NCBI GenBank assembly: GCA_023394965.1
Contig: JAEWZX010000030.1
Span: 248,001 to 312,000 of the forward strand
DNA from: Pseudomonadota bacterium
GTDB taxonomy: Bacteria > Pseudomonadota > Alphaproteobacteria > Sphingomonadales > Sphingomonadaceae
Length of the DNA: 64,000 bases
Direction of reading: 5' to 3'
The position numbers were made by a program, and so were the translations under genes. Shown piece by piece: positions 11,477 to 21,319 of this stretch. Positions within the stretch are counted from its first letter, which is position 1. Each line of letters opens with the position of its first letter. The notes beneath the pieces were generated by a model that saw only the letters and a list, made by a program, of their open reading frames with translations, did not search any database and was not told where the DNA came from.

Positions 11477-12259
11477 ATGACCCGCCGCAAGGACCCCGCC
11501 GAAACCCGCACCCCCGTCGCCGCCGAAGACATTCCCGCATTCGAAAGCGTCCCCGTCAAATTCCGCCACGATGGCTGGACCCCGGCCCGCCAGAAAGCCT
11601 TCATCGGGGCGCTGGCCGATACCGGCAGCGTCAGCCGCGCCGCGCGCTACGTCAACATGAGCCCCGAAGGCGCCTATTACCTGCGCCGCCGCGCGGGTGC
11701 GGAAAGCTTCCGCCGCGCGTGGGAAGCCGCGCTCGATCTCGGCGTGCAGCGGCTGAAGGACATCGCCTTCGAACGCGCGATCGACGGCCAGCTCAGCCCC
11801 GTCTTCGTCGCCGGCAAGCTGAAAGGCTTCCGCCGCATCCGCAACGATCGCCTGCTGATGTTCTGCCTGCGGATGAACGCGCGCGACGAGCGCGGCAAAC
11901 GCCTCGCCGCCAGTTATTTCGATTCCCGGTCCGGCCAGCCCGCGTCCATCACCACCCCCGCCCTCACCCGCGCGGAAAAGGACGACAGGAACGCCGCCAT
12001 CGTCGAACATTTCGACCCGGTGAGCATGAGCCTGGAAGAGATCGAGGCGATGCAGACCCAGCTCGCCGAAATCGCCCGCCGCAAACGCGCCGATGAGGAC
12101 GGCCCGCCCGACGACGATACCGATCCCGACTTCGTCCAGCTTACCAGCAGCGACTGGAAACCGGCCGGCGAGCTGGAAGATCTGTACGAGGTCGAGGACG
12201 AACTGGAACCGTGGAAGGAGGACGAAGACCACTGGCGAACGCTGGACGCAGACGAATAG
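11477..12259 (+). CDS. Hypothetical protein with helix-turn-helix-like N-terminal half
   Basis: 260 residues of a family I know only as hypothetical in sphingomonads. Residues about 40-65 (FIGALADTGSVSRAARYVNM) read like the HTH of phage terminase small subunits or transposase-type DNA-binding proteins, followed by SPEGAYYLRRR and a helical stretch WEAALDLGVQRLKDIAFERA. The C-terminal third is strongly acidic (PPDDDTDPD, EDELEPWKEDEDHW). The ATG at 11477 follows GGAGAGCCCCTC. A different frame downstream keeps a sensible C-terminus (see 12260-12410), so this copy may carry a late frameshift. DNA binding is inferred only. Confidence 0.7.
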   Translation: MTRRKDPAETRTPVAAEDIPAFESVPVKFRHDGWTPARQKAFIGALADTGSVSRAARYVNMSPEGAYYLRRRAGAESFRRAWEAALDLGVQRLKDIAFERAIDGQLSPVFVAGKLKGFRRIRNDRLLMFCLRMNARDERGKRLAASYFDSRSGQPASITTPALTRAEKDDRNAAIVEHFDPVSMSLEEIEAMQTQLAEIARRKRADEDGPPDDDTDPDFVQLTSSDWKPAGELEDLYEVEDELEPWKEDEDHWRTLDADE

Positions 12260-12410
12260 CGCAGGCGCTCGCGCAGCGAGTGACAGGCCAGGAGCCGGTG
12301 CGCACCAGCAGATCGCCCAGCCCGGTCGCCGCCACCCTACCGGCCCGGCGCAGGTGCTGCTGGCGATGATCGCCAAGCAGCCCAAGCTGGTGGAAGAGGT
12401 TTTGCAGTAA
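12260..12410 (+). pseudogene. Out-of-frame C-terminal remnant of the preceding gene
   Basis: In another frame of the same strand, the codons before the TAA at 12408-12410 read QVLLAMIAKQPKLVEEVLQ, a coherent amphipathic helix unlike random frame-shadow. The acidic protein upstream stops at 12259. The simplest reading is a frameshift near the end of the 11477 gene that detached its last helix. Confirming it needs homologues of full length. Confidence 0.4.
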
Positions 12411-12565
12411 TCTCCCCCTCCCGCCTGCGGGAGGGGCAGCGAGACTTGGGCCGTGTAGCGGTCTTAGTCGCAGCGGGGTGGGCCGACACTACGTGCCACG
12501 TTCGCCCACCCCCAACCGCTGGCCCTGTGGGCCGTCTGCGACTCCCCGCAAGCGAGAGGGGAGTT
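12411..12565. repeat. REP-like extragenic repeat with two palindromes
   Basis: Bounded by a 9-bp-arm hairpin (CCCCTCCCG / CGGGAGGGG, 12415-12436) and by ACTCCCC ... GGGGAGT (12541-12564), with a G-rich/C-rich centre (GGGGTGGGCC, CGCCCACCCCC). This arrangement is typical of interspersed repeats in sphingomonad spacers. Only one copy is visible in this window. Confidence 0.55.
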
Positions 12566-12588
12566 ATCAGCGCTAATGCCTACCCCTT

Positions 12589-12672
12589 TTAATGCGGCAG
12601 CTTGACCGGCTCGCGATAGACAATCGAGTCGCCGACCATCTGCTGAGCGCGGCTGAGATCGCTTTTCGAGAA
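12589..12672 (-). pseudogene. Truncated 3' end of an unidentified leftward gene
   Basis: Reading leftward, 27 codons after an in-frame TAG (12673-12675) encode FSKSDLSRAQQMVGDSIVY then REPVKLPH and stop at TAA 12589-12591. The peptide looks like a genuine protein C-terminus with GC-rich codon use, whereas the DNA immediately to its right is AT-richer and belongs to the Mrr gene region. I read it as the surviving tail of a gene cut by the insertion of the endonuclease segment. The family is not recognised. Confidence 0.4.
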
Positions 12673-12824
12673 CTAGTAATTGACCTCGGAGAGGTCGTTA
12701 TAGATCGACCCATTCTTATACATAAAACTCCGCACACTATGCAAAATATGACTAGCCGAATTTCGCAAGAATTCCGCTGCGCCCCACATTTTTGGATGAA
12801 AGCAGAATTAGCACGGCATGTTCA

Positions 12825-14609
12825 ATGACAACTACTTCGCAGGAGTTGCTTTTACCCAACGAAGCAGACAAGATCGAAGCAGAAATGGGGGCTTTGATGT
12901 CGGGAATCACAGTAGAAAGTCGATACTTGAAAGATATCTCGGTCGGAGATCTCAAAGTCAAATGGAGCGCGAGGGGCGATCGCATCCTGCGTTACTACAT
13001 CGACTTTCGTCATCGCACCCTGAATTTGCACCGCGAGCTTGGAGCTCCGGACCTGTCAATTCTGCAGGAGAAGGCAAATGCGCTCATGGCGTCATGGGAC
13101 GAGAAGACTGACAAGCACAATGTGCAAACGATGTTCGCTGATGGCAAAGCCGAAGCAGAACGCCTGACGGTGCAGGCAGAACTCGAACGCGACCAACTCT
13201 CTAGCGTTCTGTCGCATACCCTCGGGATCGACGACACGGTAGACTGGGAGAGCCTTCGCAGACATGATGCATTCACAGGTTCTAGCACGTTCGAACGGCC
13301 GCGCCCGCGTCTCGCGCGTGAAGACGCGCCACCCTTCGAGGAGGCGAAGATTACCTTCTGGGACACGTTGTTCGGCAAGAAGGCAAGCCTCATCCAGCAA
13401 GCTGAAGAGGATCACGCTGTTCGAATGGGGGAATGGCAACAACGCGAAGCAGCGCGCAAGGATGCGCACGATAAGTCAGTCGTTGCCTACGAGACAGAGA
13501 AAGCTGCATTCCTAGCCAAACATGCTGCGGACAAGGCATCTCATGAGGAAGAGGTTGCAGAACACAACCAGGCGATTGAAGACTTGATTGGGTCCCTGCA
13601 AGAGGGACACGAAGAGGCGGTGATGGAGCACGCCTCTCTAGTTCTGGAGGCCTCAAACTATCATGGGCTGATTGAGAAGGAGTTTGTCCTAGACTATCAG
13701 TCCCAAGACAAGACTTTGCTGATCGAATATGAACTGCCGAACCCCGACGATCTCCCGACTGTAAAAACGGTGCGGTTTGTGCGCGCCACGGGTGAATTGA
13801 AGGAAACCCCGCTCGCCGCTAGAGCTAAGAAAGACCTGTTCGAAGACACAATTTATCAGATTGCCCTGCGCACTATTCATGAGGTTCTTGAGGCCGATGA
13901 ATGCCGAAACATCGAGAATGTGGCATTCAATGGCTTCGTAACCGCCATCAATCCCGCCAATGGGCTTTCGAACCGCAACTGCATCCTCTCCGTATTGTGC
14001 TCGCGAGCTGAGTTTGAGAAGATTGATCTCGCTCGTGTTGAGCCTAAGGCCTGCTTCAAGGCACTAAGCGGTGTTTCTGCGGCCTCTCTCGCAGCGCTGG
14101 CACCAATCCCACCAATTATCACCATCGACAAAAGCGACCGCCGTTTCGTCGAGGGCCGAGAGATTGCCAATACCCTCAATGCTTCGGTCAACCTCGCAGC
14201 AATGGACTGGGAAGATTTCGAGCACCTGATCCGAGAATTGTTCGAGAAAGAATTCAACTCGCGCGGTGGGGAGGTCAAGGTCACCCAGTCGAGCCGAGAT
14301 GAGGGCGTTGATGCGATCGCATTCGATCCCGACCCAATCAGTGGTGGGAAGATCGTGATTCAGGCCAAGCGCTACACGCGGACAGTCGGCGTCGCTGCGG
14401 TTCGCGATTTATACGGAACTGTTATGAATGAGGGAGCCACCAAGGGCATTCTCGTAACAACGTCGGATTTTGGTCCTGATGCGCATAAGTTCGCGACATC
14501 TAAGCCCCTTTCTCTACTTAATGGGGCTAATCTGCTCCACCTCTTACGAAAGCACTCATATGATGCACGCATTGATTTGGCAGAAGCAAGAGAAGCTTTC
14601 GGTATTTGA
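12825..14609 (+). CDS. Orphan Mrr-type restriction endonuclease with coiled-coil N-terminus
   Basis: 594 residues. The C-terminal ~150 match the Mrr_cat / PD-(D/E)xK fold: MDWEDFEHLIRELFEKEF, then EGVDAIAFD supplying the acidic residue, and IVIQAKRY supplying the Q-x-K catalytic triplet, followed by VRDLYGTVMNEGATKGILVT. The middle (about 205-300) is a charged Ala/Glu/His-rich coiled coil; an FWDTLFGKK patch precedes it. Mrr proteins cut modified DNA, so a defence role is likely but unproven; no methylase is adjacent. Base use is AT-richer than its neighbours, and a cut gene and a decayed lepA piece flank it, pointing to transfer. The ATG at 12825 has no good ribosome site. Confidence 0.82.
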   Translation: MTTTSQELLLPNEADKIEAEMGALMSGITVESRYLKDISVGDLKVKWSARGDRILRYYIDFRHRTLNLHRELGAPDLSILQEKANALMASWDEKTDKHNVQTMFADGKAEAERLTVQAELERDQLSSVLSHTLGIDDTVDWESLRRHDAFTGSSTFERPRPRLAREDAPPFEEAKITFWDTLFGKKASLIQQAEEDHAVRMGEWQQREAARKDAHDKSVVAYETEKAAFLAKHAADKASHEEEVAEHNQAIEDLIGSLQEGHEEAVMEHASLVLEASNYHGLIEKEFVLDYQSQDKTLLIEYELPNPDDLPTVKTVRFVRATGELKETPLAARAKKDLFEDTIYQIALRTIHEVLEADECRNIENVAFNGFVTAINPANGLSNRNCILSVLCSRAEFEKIDLARVEPKACFKALSGVSAASLAALAPIPPIITIDKSDRRFVEGREIANTLNASVNLAAMDWEDFEHLIRELFEKEFNSRGGEVKVTQSSRDEGVDAIAFDPDPISGGKIVIQAKRYTRTVGVAAVRDLYGTVMNEGATKGILVTTSDFGPDAHKFATSKPLSLLNGANLLHLLRKHSYDARIDLAEAREAFGI

Positions 14610-14751
14610 ATGTCGAGTAGTTCCGCGTTTGCTGGCACAAACACTCCGTGCGACGCTTGACGTTAGTCCGGTCTCACTTCGCGGAACCGCTGGCCGAATT
14701 GCGCGAAGCGCTGCACAGATCGTCTTCTAGCTAGTCAGTTGCTTCGCGGCC

Positions 14752-14865
14752 TCCAGCAGCTTTTTTGCGCGTGATGTCGCCGCCATAGCACTTCGCGGTC
14801 ACATTCTTGCGCAGGCGCGGCGATCATCTTGCGGGCAATCACTTTGCCGCCGATCAGACCCCGCG
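14752..14865 (-). pseudogene. Degenerate fragment of a lepA 3' region
   Basis: About 110 bp aligns with the intact lepA at roughly 15418-15526 (codons for residues about 545-580), sharing blocks such as GTGATGTCGCCGCC, CGGTCACAT and TTGCGCAGG. Reading leftward it gives IGGKVIAR, then after a shift [18 protein letters not shown]. There are a frameshift, a deletion in the CTTCTT run and many substitutions, so it is not functional. The divergence suggests a lepA from another strain rather than a recent local duplication. Confidence 0.7.
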
Positions 14866-14925
14866 ATTTCAATTACGAACCAATAACATAGAAGGCTGCG
14901 TTAGCGGCATTCAGCCGCTCTCACC

Positions 14926-15252
14926 TCACCGCTTCTTGCGCGCTTTCCTTGCCGCATATTTCGCGTCGCGCTTGGCTTTCAGTTCCGCTTCGGTGGGCTT
15001 GGGCACGGCGGCGGCTTTGGCTGCGGCTTCGGCGGCGGCGATCTTGTCGGCCTTGGCCTTGGCGATGGCTGCGCGGCGCGCGGCGCTCTTCTCGGCGGCG
15101 GCGGCTTCGCGGGCCAGGCGGGCTTCGCGGCGTTTGGCTTCGACCTCGGGGTCGATCTTCGGCTTGGCAGCCAGTTTCTTCAGCGCTTTTTCGCGGGCCT
15201 TTTCGGCCATGGCGGCGCGTTCCTGGAAGGTGGGTTGCTTGAATGCAGGCAT
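14926..15252 (-). CDS. DUF6481 family protein
   Basis: 108 residues, extremely rich in Ala, Lys, Arg and Glu, forming one long charged helix (MPAFKQPTFQERAAMAEKAR ... KYAARKARKKR). No signal peptide or membrane segment. The family is widespread in sphingomonads with no known function; the basic character would allow nucleic-acid or ribosome binding, which is speculation. It follows lepA on the same strand after about 70 bp. Confidence 0.8.
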   Translation of the reverse strand: MPAFKQPTFQERAAMAEKAREKALKKLAAKPKIDPEVEAKRREARLAREAAAAEKSAARRAAIAKAKADKIAAAEAAAKAAAVPKPTEAELKAKRDAKYAARKARKKR

Positions 15253-15323
15253 CGGTAATCAAATCGTTTCTGGTTGGCCGGCATGGTGCCGGCTGAAAAA
15301 TCAGGCGCCGGGAGGGCGGAGGG

Positions 15324-17159
<1,836 letters not shown>

Positions 17160-17304
17160 TGCGCCGTCCCATTAGCCGCGCCGCGCCGCCCTGTCAGCAG
17201 GCAAAGATGCGCCTGTACCGCTTCCTTCACGCTGGCGGCCCCTGCCCCGCCTTGCAACCTACGCAACACCGGTGCATTGATGGCGGGTCTTGCGGGAGAA
17301 AGGC

Positions 17305-18615
17305 ATGCGGCACATCGCGATCGTTGGTTCCGGACCGGCTGGGTATTACACTGCCGAGGCGGCCGTTAAGAAATGGGGCGAAGACGCGCGCATCGATGTG
17401 TTCGACAAGCTGCCGGTGCCCTTCGGCCTCATCCGCACCGGCGTCGCTCCGGACCACCAGTCGATCAAGGCGGTTTCGCGGCGTTATGAGAAGACCGCCA
17501 TCGGCGACACGGTTCGCTTCATCGGCAACATCACCATCGGCAGCGATATTTCGATCGACGAACTGTCCTCGCTCTACGATGCAGTTATTCTGGCTACCGG
17601 CGCGCCCCAGGATCGCCAATTGCGGATCGAGGGTGCGAACGCGGAAAACGTCATCGGCAGTGCCGCTTTCGTCGGCTGGTACAACGGGCACCCCGAATTC
17701 GCCTCTCTGGATCCCGATCTGTCGGGCAAACACGCGGTCGTCGTCGGTATGGGCAATGTCGCGCTCGATGTGGCGCGGATCTTGTCCAAGACCGAAACCG
17801 AATTCGCAGGCTCGGATATAGTCGCCCACGCGCTCGACATATTGCGGACAAGCAATCTGGAGAGCATCACGATTCTGGGCCGTCGCGGGCCGCATCAGAT
17901 CATGATGACACCGAAAGAACTGGGCGAGCTCATGCGGCTGGAGCGGGCGAGCCCACATGTCGACAGTCGCGATCTGCCGCCGATCGACGACGATGCCATG
18001 CTCGAACCAGGAATGCGCAAATCGGTAACCTTGCTCCGCGATTTCGCCGCCATTCCCGAAAGCATCCACGGCGAAAAACCGATCGCGATAGAGTTCGATT
18101 TCTTTGCCAATCCGAAGGCAGTCGAAGCTTCCGATGGCAAGGCAAGCGCGGTTATCGTCGAACGGACCGTGGTAGAGGCGGGCCGCGCGGTCGGTACCGG
18201 CGAAACGTACATTATCCCTGCCGACATCGTCGTCACCTGCATCGGCTACGAAACCTCTTCGATCGAAGGCGTCCCGTTCGACGAGCGCGCAGGGCGGTTC
18301 GCCAATGACGAAGGCCGCATTCTCCCCGGCCTCTATTGCGTCGGCTGGGCCAAGCGCGGTCCGAGCGGAACCATCGGCACCAACCGTCCGGACGGCTATT
18401 CGGTGATCGACATAGTCGAAGAGGATATCGGCCCAGGAAGCAACAAGCAGGGCCGTGAGGGGTTTGACGAACTGGCGGCTGCACGTGAGCTGGATATCGT
18501 CACCTTCCGTGACTGGCAGAAAATCGAAGAGGCTGAGATCGCCGCCGCCCGCGAAGGGGCCCCGCGCGAGAAATTCGTCAATATCGAAAGCATGATCGCT
18601 GCGCGCGGCCTTTAA
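17305..18615 (+). CDS. Ferredoxin--NADP+ reductase, adrenodoxin-reductase (FprA) type
   Basis: 436 residues. FAD site IVGSGPAGYYTAEAA at the N-terminus, then FDKLPVPFGLIRTGVAPDH, a hallmark of the adrenodoxin reductase family; NADP site VVGMGNVALDVARIL and LGRRGPHQ; C-terminal GWAKRGPSGTIGTNRPDG. Moves electrons between NADPH and a ferredoxin, for example for a P450 or Fe-S assembly. The ATG at 17305 follows GGGAGAAAGGC. No ferredoxin gene is adjacent, so the partner is unknown. Confidence 0.9.
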   Translation: MRHIAIVGSGPAGYYTAEAAVKKWGEDARIDVFDKLPVPFGLIRTGVAPDHQSIKAVSRRYEKTAIGDTVRFIGNITIGSDISIDELSSLYDAVILATGAPQDRQLRIEGANAENVIGSAAFVGWYNGHPEFASLDPDLSGKHAVVVGMGNVALDVARILSKTETEFAGSDIVAHALDILRTSNLESITILGRRGPHQIMMTPKELGELMRLERASPHVDSRDLPPIDDDAMLEPGMRKSVTLLRDFAAIPESIHGEKPIAIEFDFFANPKAVEASDGKASAVIVERTVVEAGRAVGTGETYIIPADIVVTCIGYETSSIEGVPFDERAGRFANDEGRILPGLYCVGWAKRGPSGTIGTNRPDGYSVIDIVEEDIGPGSNKQGREGFDELAAARELDIVTFRDWQKIEEAEIAAAREGAPREKFVNIESMIAARGL

Positions 18616-18706
18616 ATTCGGTTCAATATAAGTGGGAGCCGACCCATACGAATTATCTGAAATCGAGTAAAAGAAACGATATAAGCAAGCGGAGAGAACC
18701 GGAAAT

Positions 18707-20395
18707 ATGGTCAAGCTCGAAGATGAAGCCGCTCAGTCGACCAGCGCCCTCGGCCCACTCGTCGGACTGACGCGAGAAGACATTTTCGGTGCAGTGGCTG
18801 TCATGCTGCGCGAAACCGCTTCCGATCCACAACGATTGATGAAGCACAGCAGGGCCATGGGAGAGGACATGATCAAGATCATGACCGGAAAGAGCGACAT
18901 CGCGCCCAACCCGAGGGACAAGCGCTTTCAGGACCCCGCCTGGCAATACAACCCCTTCATGCGCGCCGGGATGCAATACTATCTAGCCGTCCAGAAGGGC
19001 GCAGCGCACTGGCTGGACGATCTCGAGTTGGACGATCTGGAGCGTGATCGCGCTCGTTTCGTTTCAAATATCATCATCGATAGCGTGGCCCCGACGAACA
19101 CTTTGGTGGGCAACCCCTCGGCGCAGAAGATGGCCATTACCAGCGGCGGCCTGTCACTGATCAAGGGGCTGAGGAACGCCTATGATGACATGGTTCACAA
19201 CAAAGGCATGGTCAGTCAGGTCGACAAGAAGCCTTTCAAGCTTGGCGAGAACATCGCCACATCGAAAGGGGCGGTGGTCCTACGCACGGAGATGATGGAG
19301 CTTATCCAGTACGCTCCAACGACCGAGGAAGTGTGCGAAATTCCGCAACTCACGATACCGCCACAGATCAATAAGATGTACATAAACGACCTTTCGCCGG
19401 AAAAGTCGGTCGTGAAATATCAGCTCGAGAACGGCATTCAAACCTTCGTTATCAGCTGGAAGAATCCAGGCAAAGACCAGGGCCACTGGGATATGGCGGA
19501 CTACGTCAATTCCTGCCGTGAGGCGATGACGGCCGTGGCGAAAATCACCGGCAGCAAGAAGGTCAATGTTTCCGCTGGCTGTTCCGGCGGACAGACCGCT
19601 TCGATACTGGCCAGCAAAATGGCTGCCGACAAGGACGATCTGTTTGGCGCTCTTACCTTGATGGTCTGCGTTCTGCATCCCAAACAAAACGACATTGAAG
19701 CCGGCTCGCTGGTCAGCGAAAACGGGCTCGCTCTGGCCAAGCGCCGTGCTGCCAAAAAAGGCATTATCAAGGGCGATGATCTCGCCCGCGGTTTCGCTTG
19801 GCTGCGCCCCAACGATTTAATCTGGAATTACGTCATCAACAATTACCTGCTCGGTCAGGATCCGCCTGCTTTCGACGTGTTGTTCTGGAATGCCGATGCC
19901 ACCAATCTGTCGGGTGCGCTGATGGGCGATTTCCTGACCGTGTTCGAAACTCTGGCTTTCACCAGGCAGGGCGAGGTCGAGATGGTCGATCACAAAATCG
20001 ACCTATCGAAGGTGACCAGCGATCTGTTCATCTTGGGCGGCGTGACCGATCATATTACGCCGTGGAAAGCGACCTATAGGTCGACCCAACTGTTCGGATC
20101 GAAGGATGTGACGTATGTACTCAGCCATTCCGGCCACATGCAGGCGATCCTGAACCCGCCGGGAAATCCCAAGGCAAAATATTACATTCAGGGCGACGCG
20201 GACAAGGCATTGCCCGCGACGGCCGATGAATGGCTCAAGGGCACCCAAGAAGTCGCTGGCAGCTGGTGGCCCCTTTGGATTGAATGGGTTCAGACGCGTT
20301 CAGGCAAAAAGAAGAAAGCGCCCGCCAAACTGGGTAGCAAGACCTACGCTCCGCTCGATCCGGCACCGGGCCAATATGTTATGGAACCCTGCTGA
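18707..20395 (+). CDS. phaC: Poly(3-hydroxyalkanoate) synthase PhaC
   Basis: 562 residues, about the length of pseudomonad-type synthases. The lipase-like box is GCSGG at 291-295 with nucleophile C292; the acid is in GGVTDHITPWKATY and the base in LSHSGHMQAI. Polymerises hydroxyacyl-CoA into storage granules in the cytoplasm. Preceded by GGAGAGAACCGGAAAT. Immediately followed by a depolymerase-like hydrolase (23 bp), as in mcl-PHA clusters, so medium-chain monomers are plausible. No phasin, phaA or phaB lies nearby. Confidence 0.93.
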   Translation: MVKLEDEAAQSTSALGPLVGLTREDIFGAVAVMLRETASDPQRLMKHSRAMGEDMIKIMTGKSDIAPNPRDKRFQDPAWQYNPFMRAGMQYYLAVQKGAAHWLDDLELDDLERDRARFVSNIIIDSVAPTNTLVGNPSAQKMAITSGGLSLIKGLRNAYDDMVHNKGMVSQVDKKPFKLGENIATSKGAVVLRTEMMELIQYAPTTEEVCEIPQLTIPPQINKMYINDLSPEKSVVKYQLENGIQTFVISWKNPGKDQGHWDMADYVNSCREAMTAVAKITGSKKVNVSAGCSGGQTASILASKMAADKDDLFGALTLMVCVLHPKQNDIEAGSLVSENGLALAKRRAAKKGIIKGDDLARGFAWLRPNDLIWNYVINNYLLGQDPPAFDVLFWNADATNLSGALMGDFLTVFETLAFTRQGEVEMVDHKIDLSKVTSDLFILGGVTDHITPWKATYRSTQLFGSKDVTYVLSHSGHMQAILNPPGNPKAKYYIQGDADKALPATADEWLKGTQEVAGSWWPLWIEWVQTRSGKKKKAPAKLGSKTYAPLDPAPGQYVMEPC

Positions 20396-20418
20396 ACAGC
20401 AGTACAAAGGATATCCGT

Positions 20419-21285
20419 GTGACTGCATCCAAAGACGAACCCATGACCGCTACCGTCACCATGATGGAAGCCGGGGGGCGGACCTTGCGCGTGGCCGCGT
20501 GGCGTTTGGACGAACCACTCGACCACCCGCCGATCCTCTTCTTCAACGGCATAGGGGCGAATATCGAAGCAGTTGCCCCACTTGCCGAAATGCTGACCGA
20601 ACGTGCTTTTGTCATGTTCGACATGCCGGGCACCGGCGAAAGCCCCGACCCCACCCTGCCTTACAACCCGTTCACGATGAGCTGGACCGCGCGGAAGGTT
20701 CTGGATCAGATCGGCATCGTCGAGGTCGACGTTATGGGTGTGTCATGGGGCGGTGCGATGGCGCAGCATTTCGCGCTGCAATATCCCAAACGCACCCGGC
20801 GCCTGGTACTGGCTGCCACCACGGCTGGCATGCTCATGGTGCCAGGCAATCCCGCTGCGCTGACCAAAATGGCCAATCCGCGTCGCTATATCGATCCAGA
20901 CTATATGAACGAGCACTTCCAGACGCTCTATGGTGGTATCGATGCCGATGGGCAGGCGAACCAGAAGGACAGCCACATCGGTCGCCTCAAGCCGCCGTCT
21001 CCGCGCGGATATATCTATCAGCTCATCGCCATGCTGGGCTGGACCAGCCTTCCCGCCCTGCCCCTGCTGAAAAAGGAAACGCTGGTGATGATGGGCGACG
21101 ACGATCAGATCGTCCCACTCGTCAACGGCCGCATCCTTGCCTCTGCCATACCTAATGCGCGACTGGAGATCATTCACGGGGGCGGGCACCTGTTCCTGCT
21201 GACCCACGCCGATGAAAGTGTGGGTATGCTGCGAACATTCCTCGACGCTCCGATAACGCAGGCCGAACTGGCCAGAGCCGCATAA
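20419..21285 (+). CDS. phaZ: Alpha/beta hydrolase, intracellular PHA depolymerase (PhaZ)-like
   Basis: 288 residues. Fold features: ILFFNGIGANIEAV oxyanion strand, MFDMPGTGES, nucleophile elbow GVSWGGAMAQ, acid in MMGDDDQIVP, and His in HGGGHLFLL. Similar in plan to the PhaZ depolymerase that mobilises medium-chain PHA granules. The GTG at 20419 has AAAGGA eight bases upstream; ATG 20443 is an alternative. Placement directly after phaC supports the assignment; a general esterase cannot be excluded. Confidence 0.8.
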   Translation: MTASKDEPMTATVTMMEAGGRTLRVAAWRLDEPLDHPPILFFNGIGANIEAVAPLAEMLTERAFVMFDMPGTGESPDPTLPYNPFTMSWTARKVLDQIGIVEVDVMGVSWGGAMAQHFALQYPKRTRRLVLAATTAGMLMVPGNPAALTKMANPRRYIDPDYMNEHFQTLYGGIDADGQANQKDSHIGRLKPPSPRGYIYQLIAMLGWTSLPALPLLKKETLVMMGDDDQIVPLVNGRILASAIPNARLEIIHGGGHLFLLTHADESVGMLRTFLDAPITQAELARAA

Positions 21286-21319
21286 ACGGCGGCACGACGG
21301 GGATGGGCGGTAAATAACG

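Noticed and set aside
14610..14730. A short frame continuing after the Mrr stop
   Set aside because: No start signal, no domain, and composition typical of spacer.
17227..18714. A 495-codon frame antisense to the ferredoxin reductase
   Set aside because: It is a shadow of a well-supported flavoprotein gene and contains no coherent domain.
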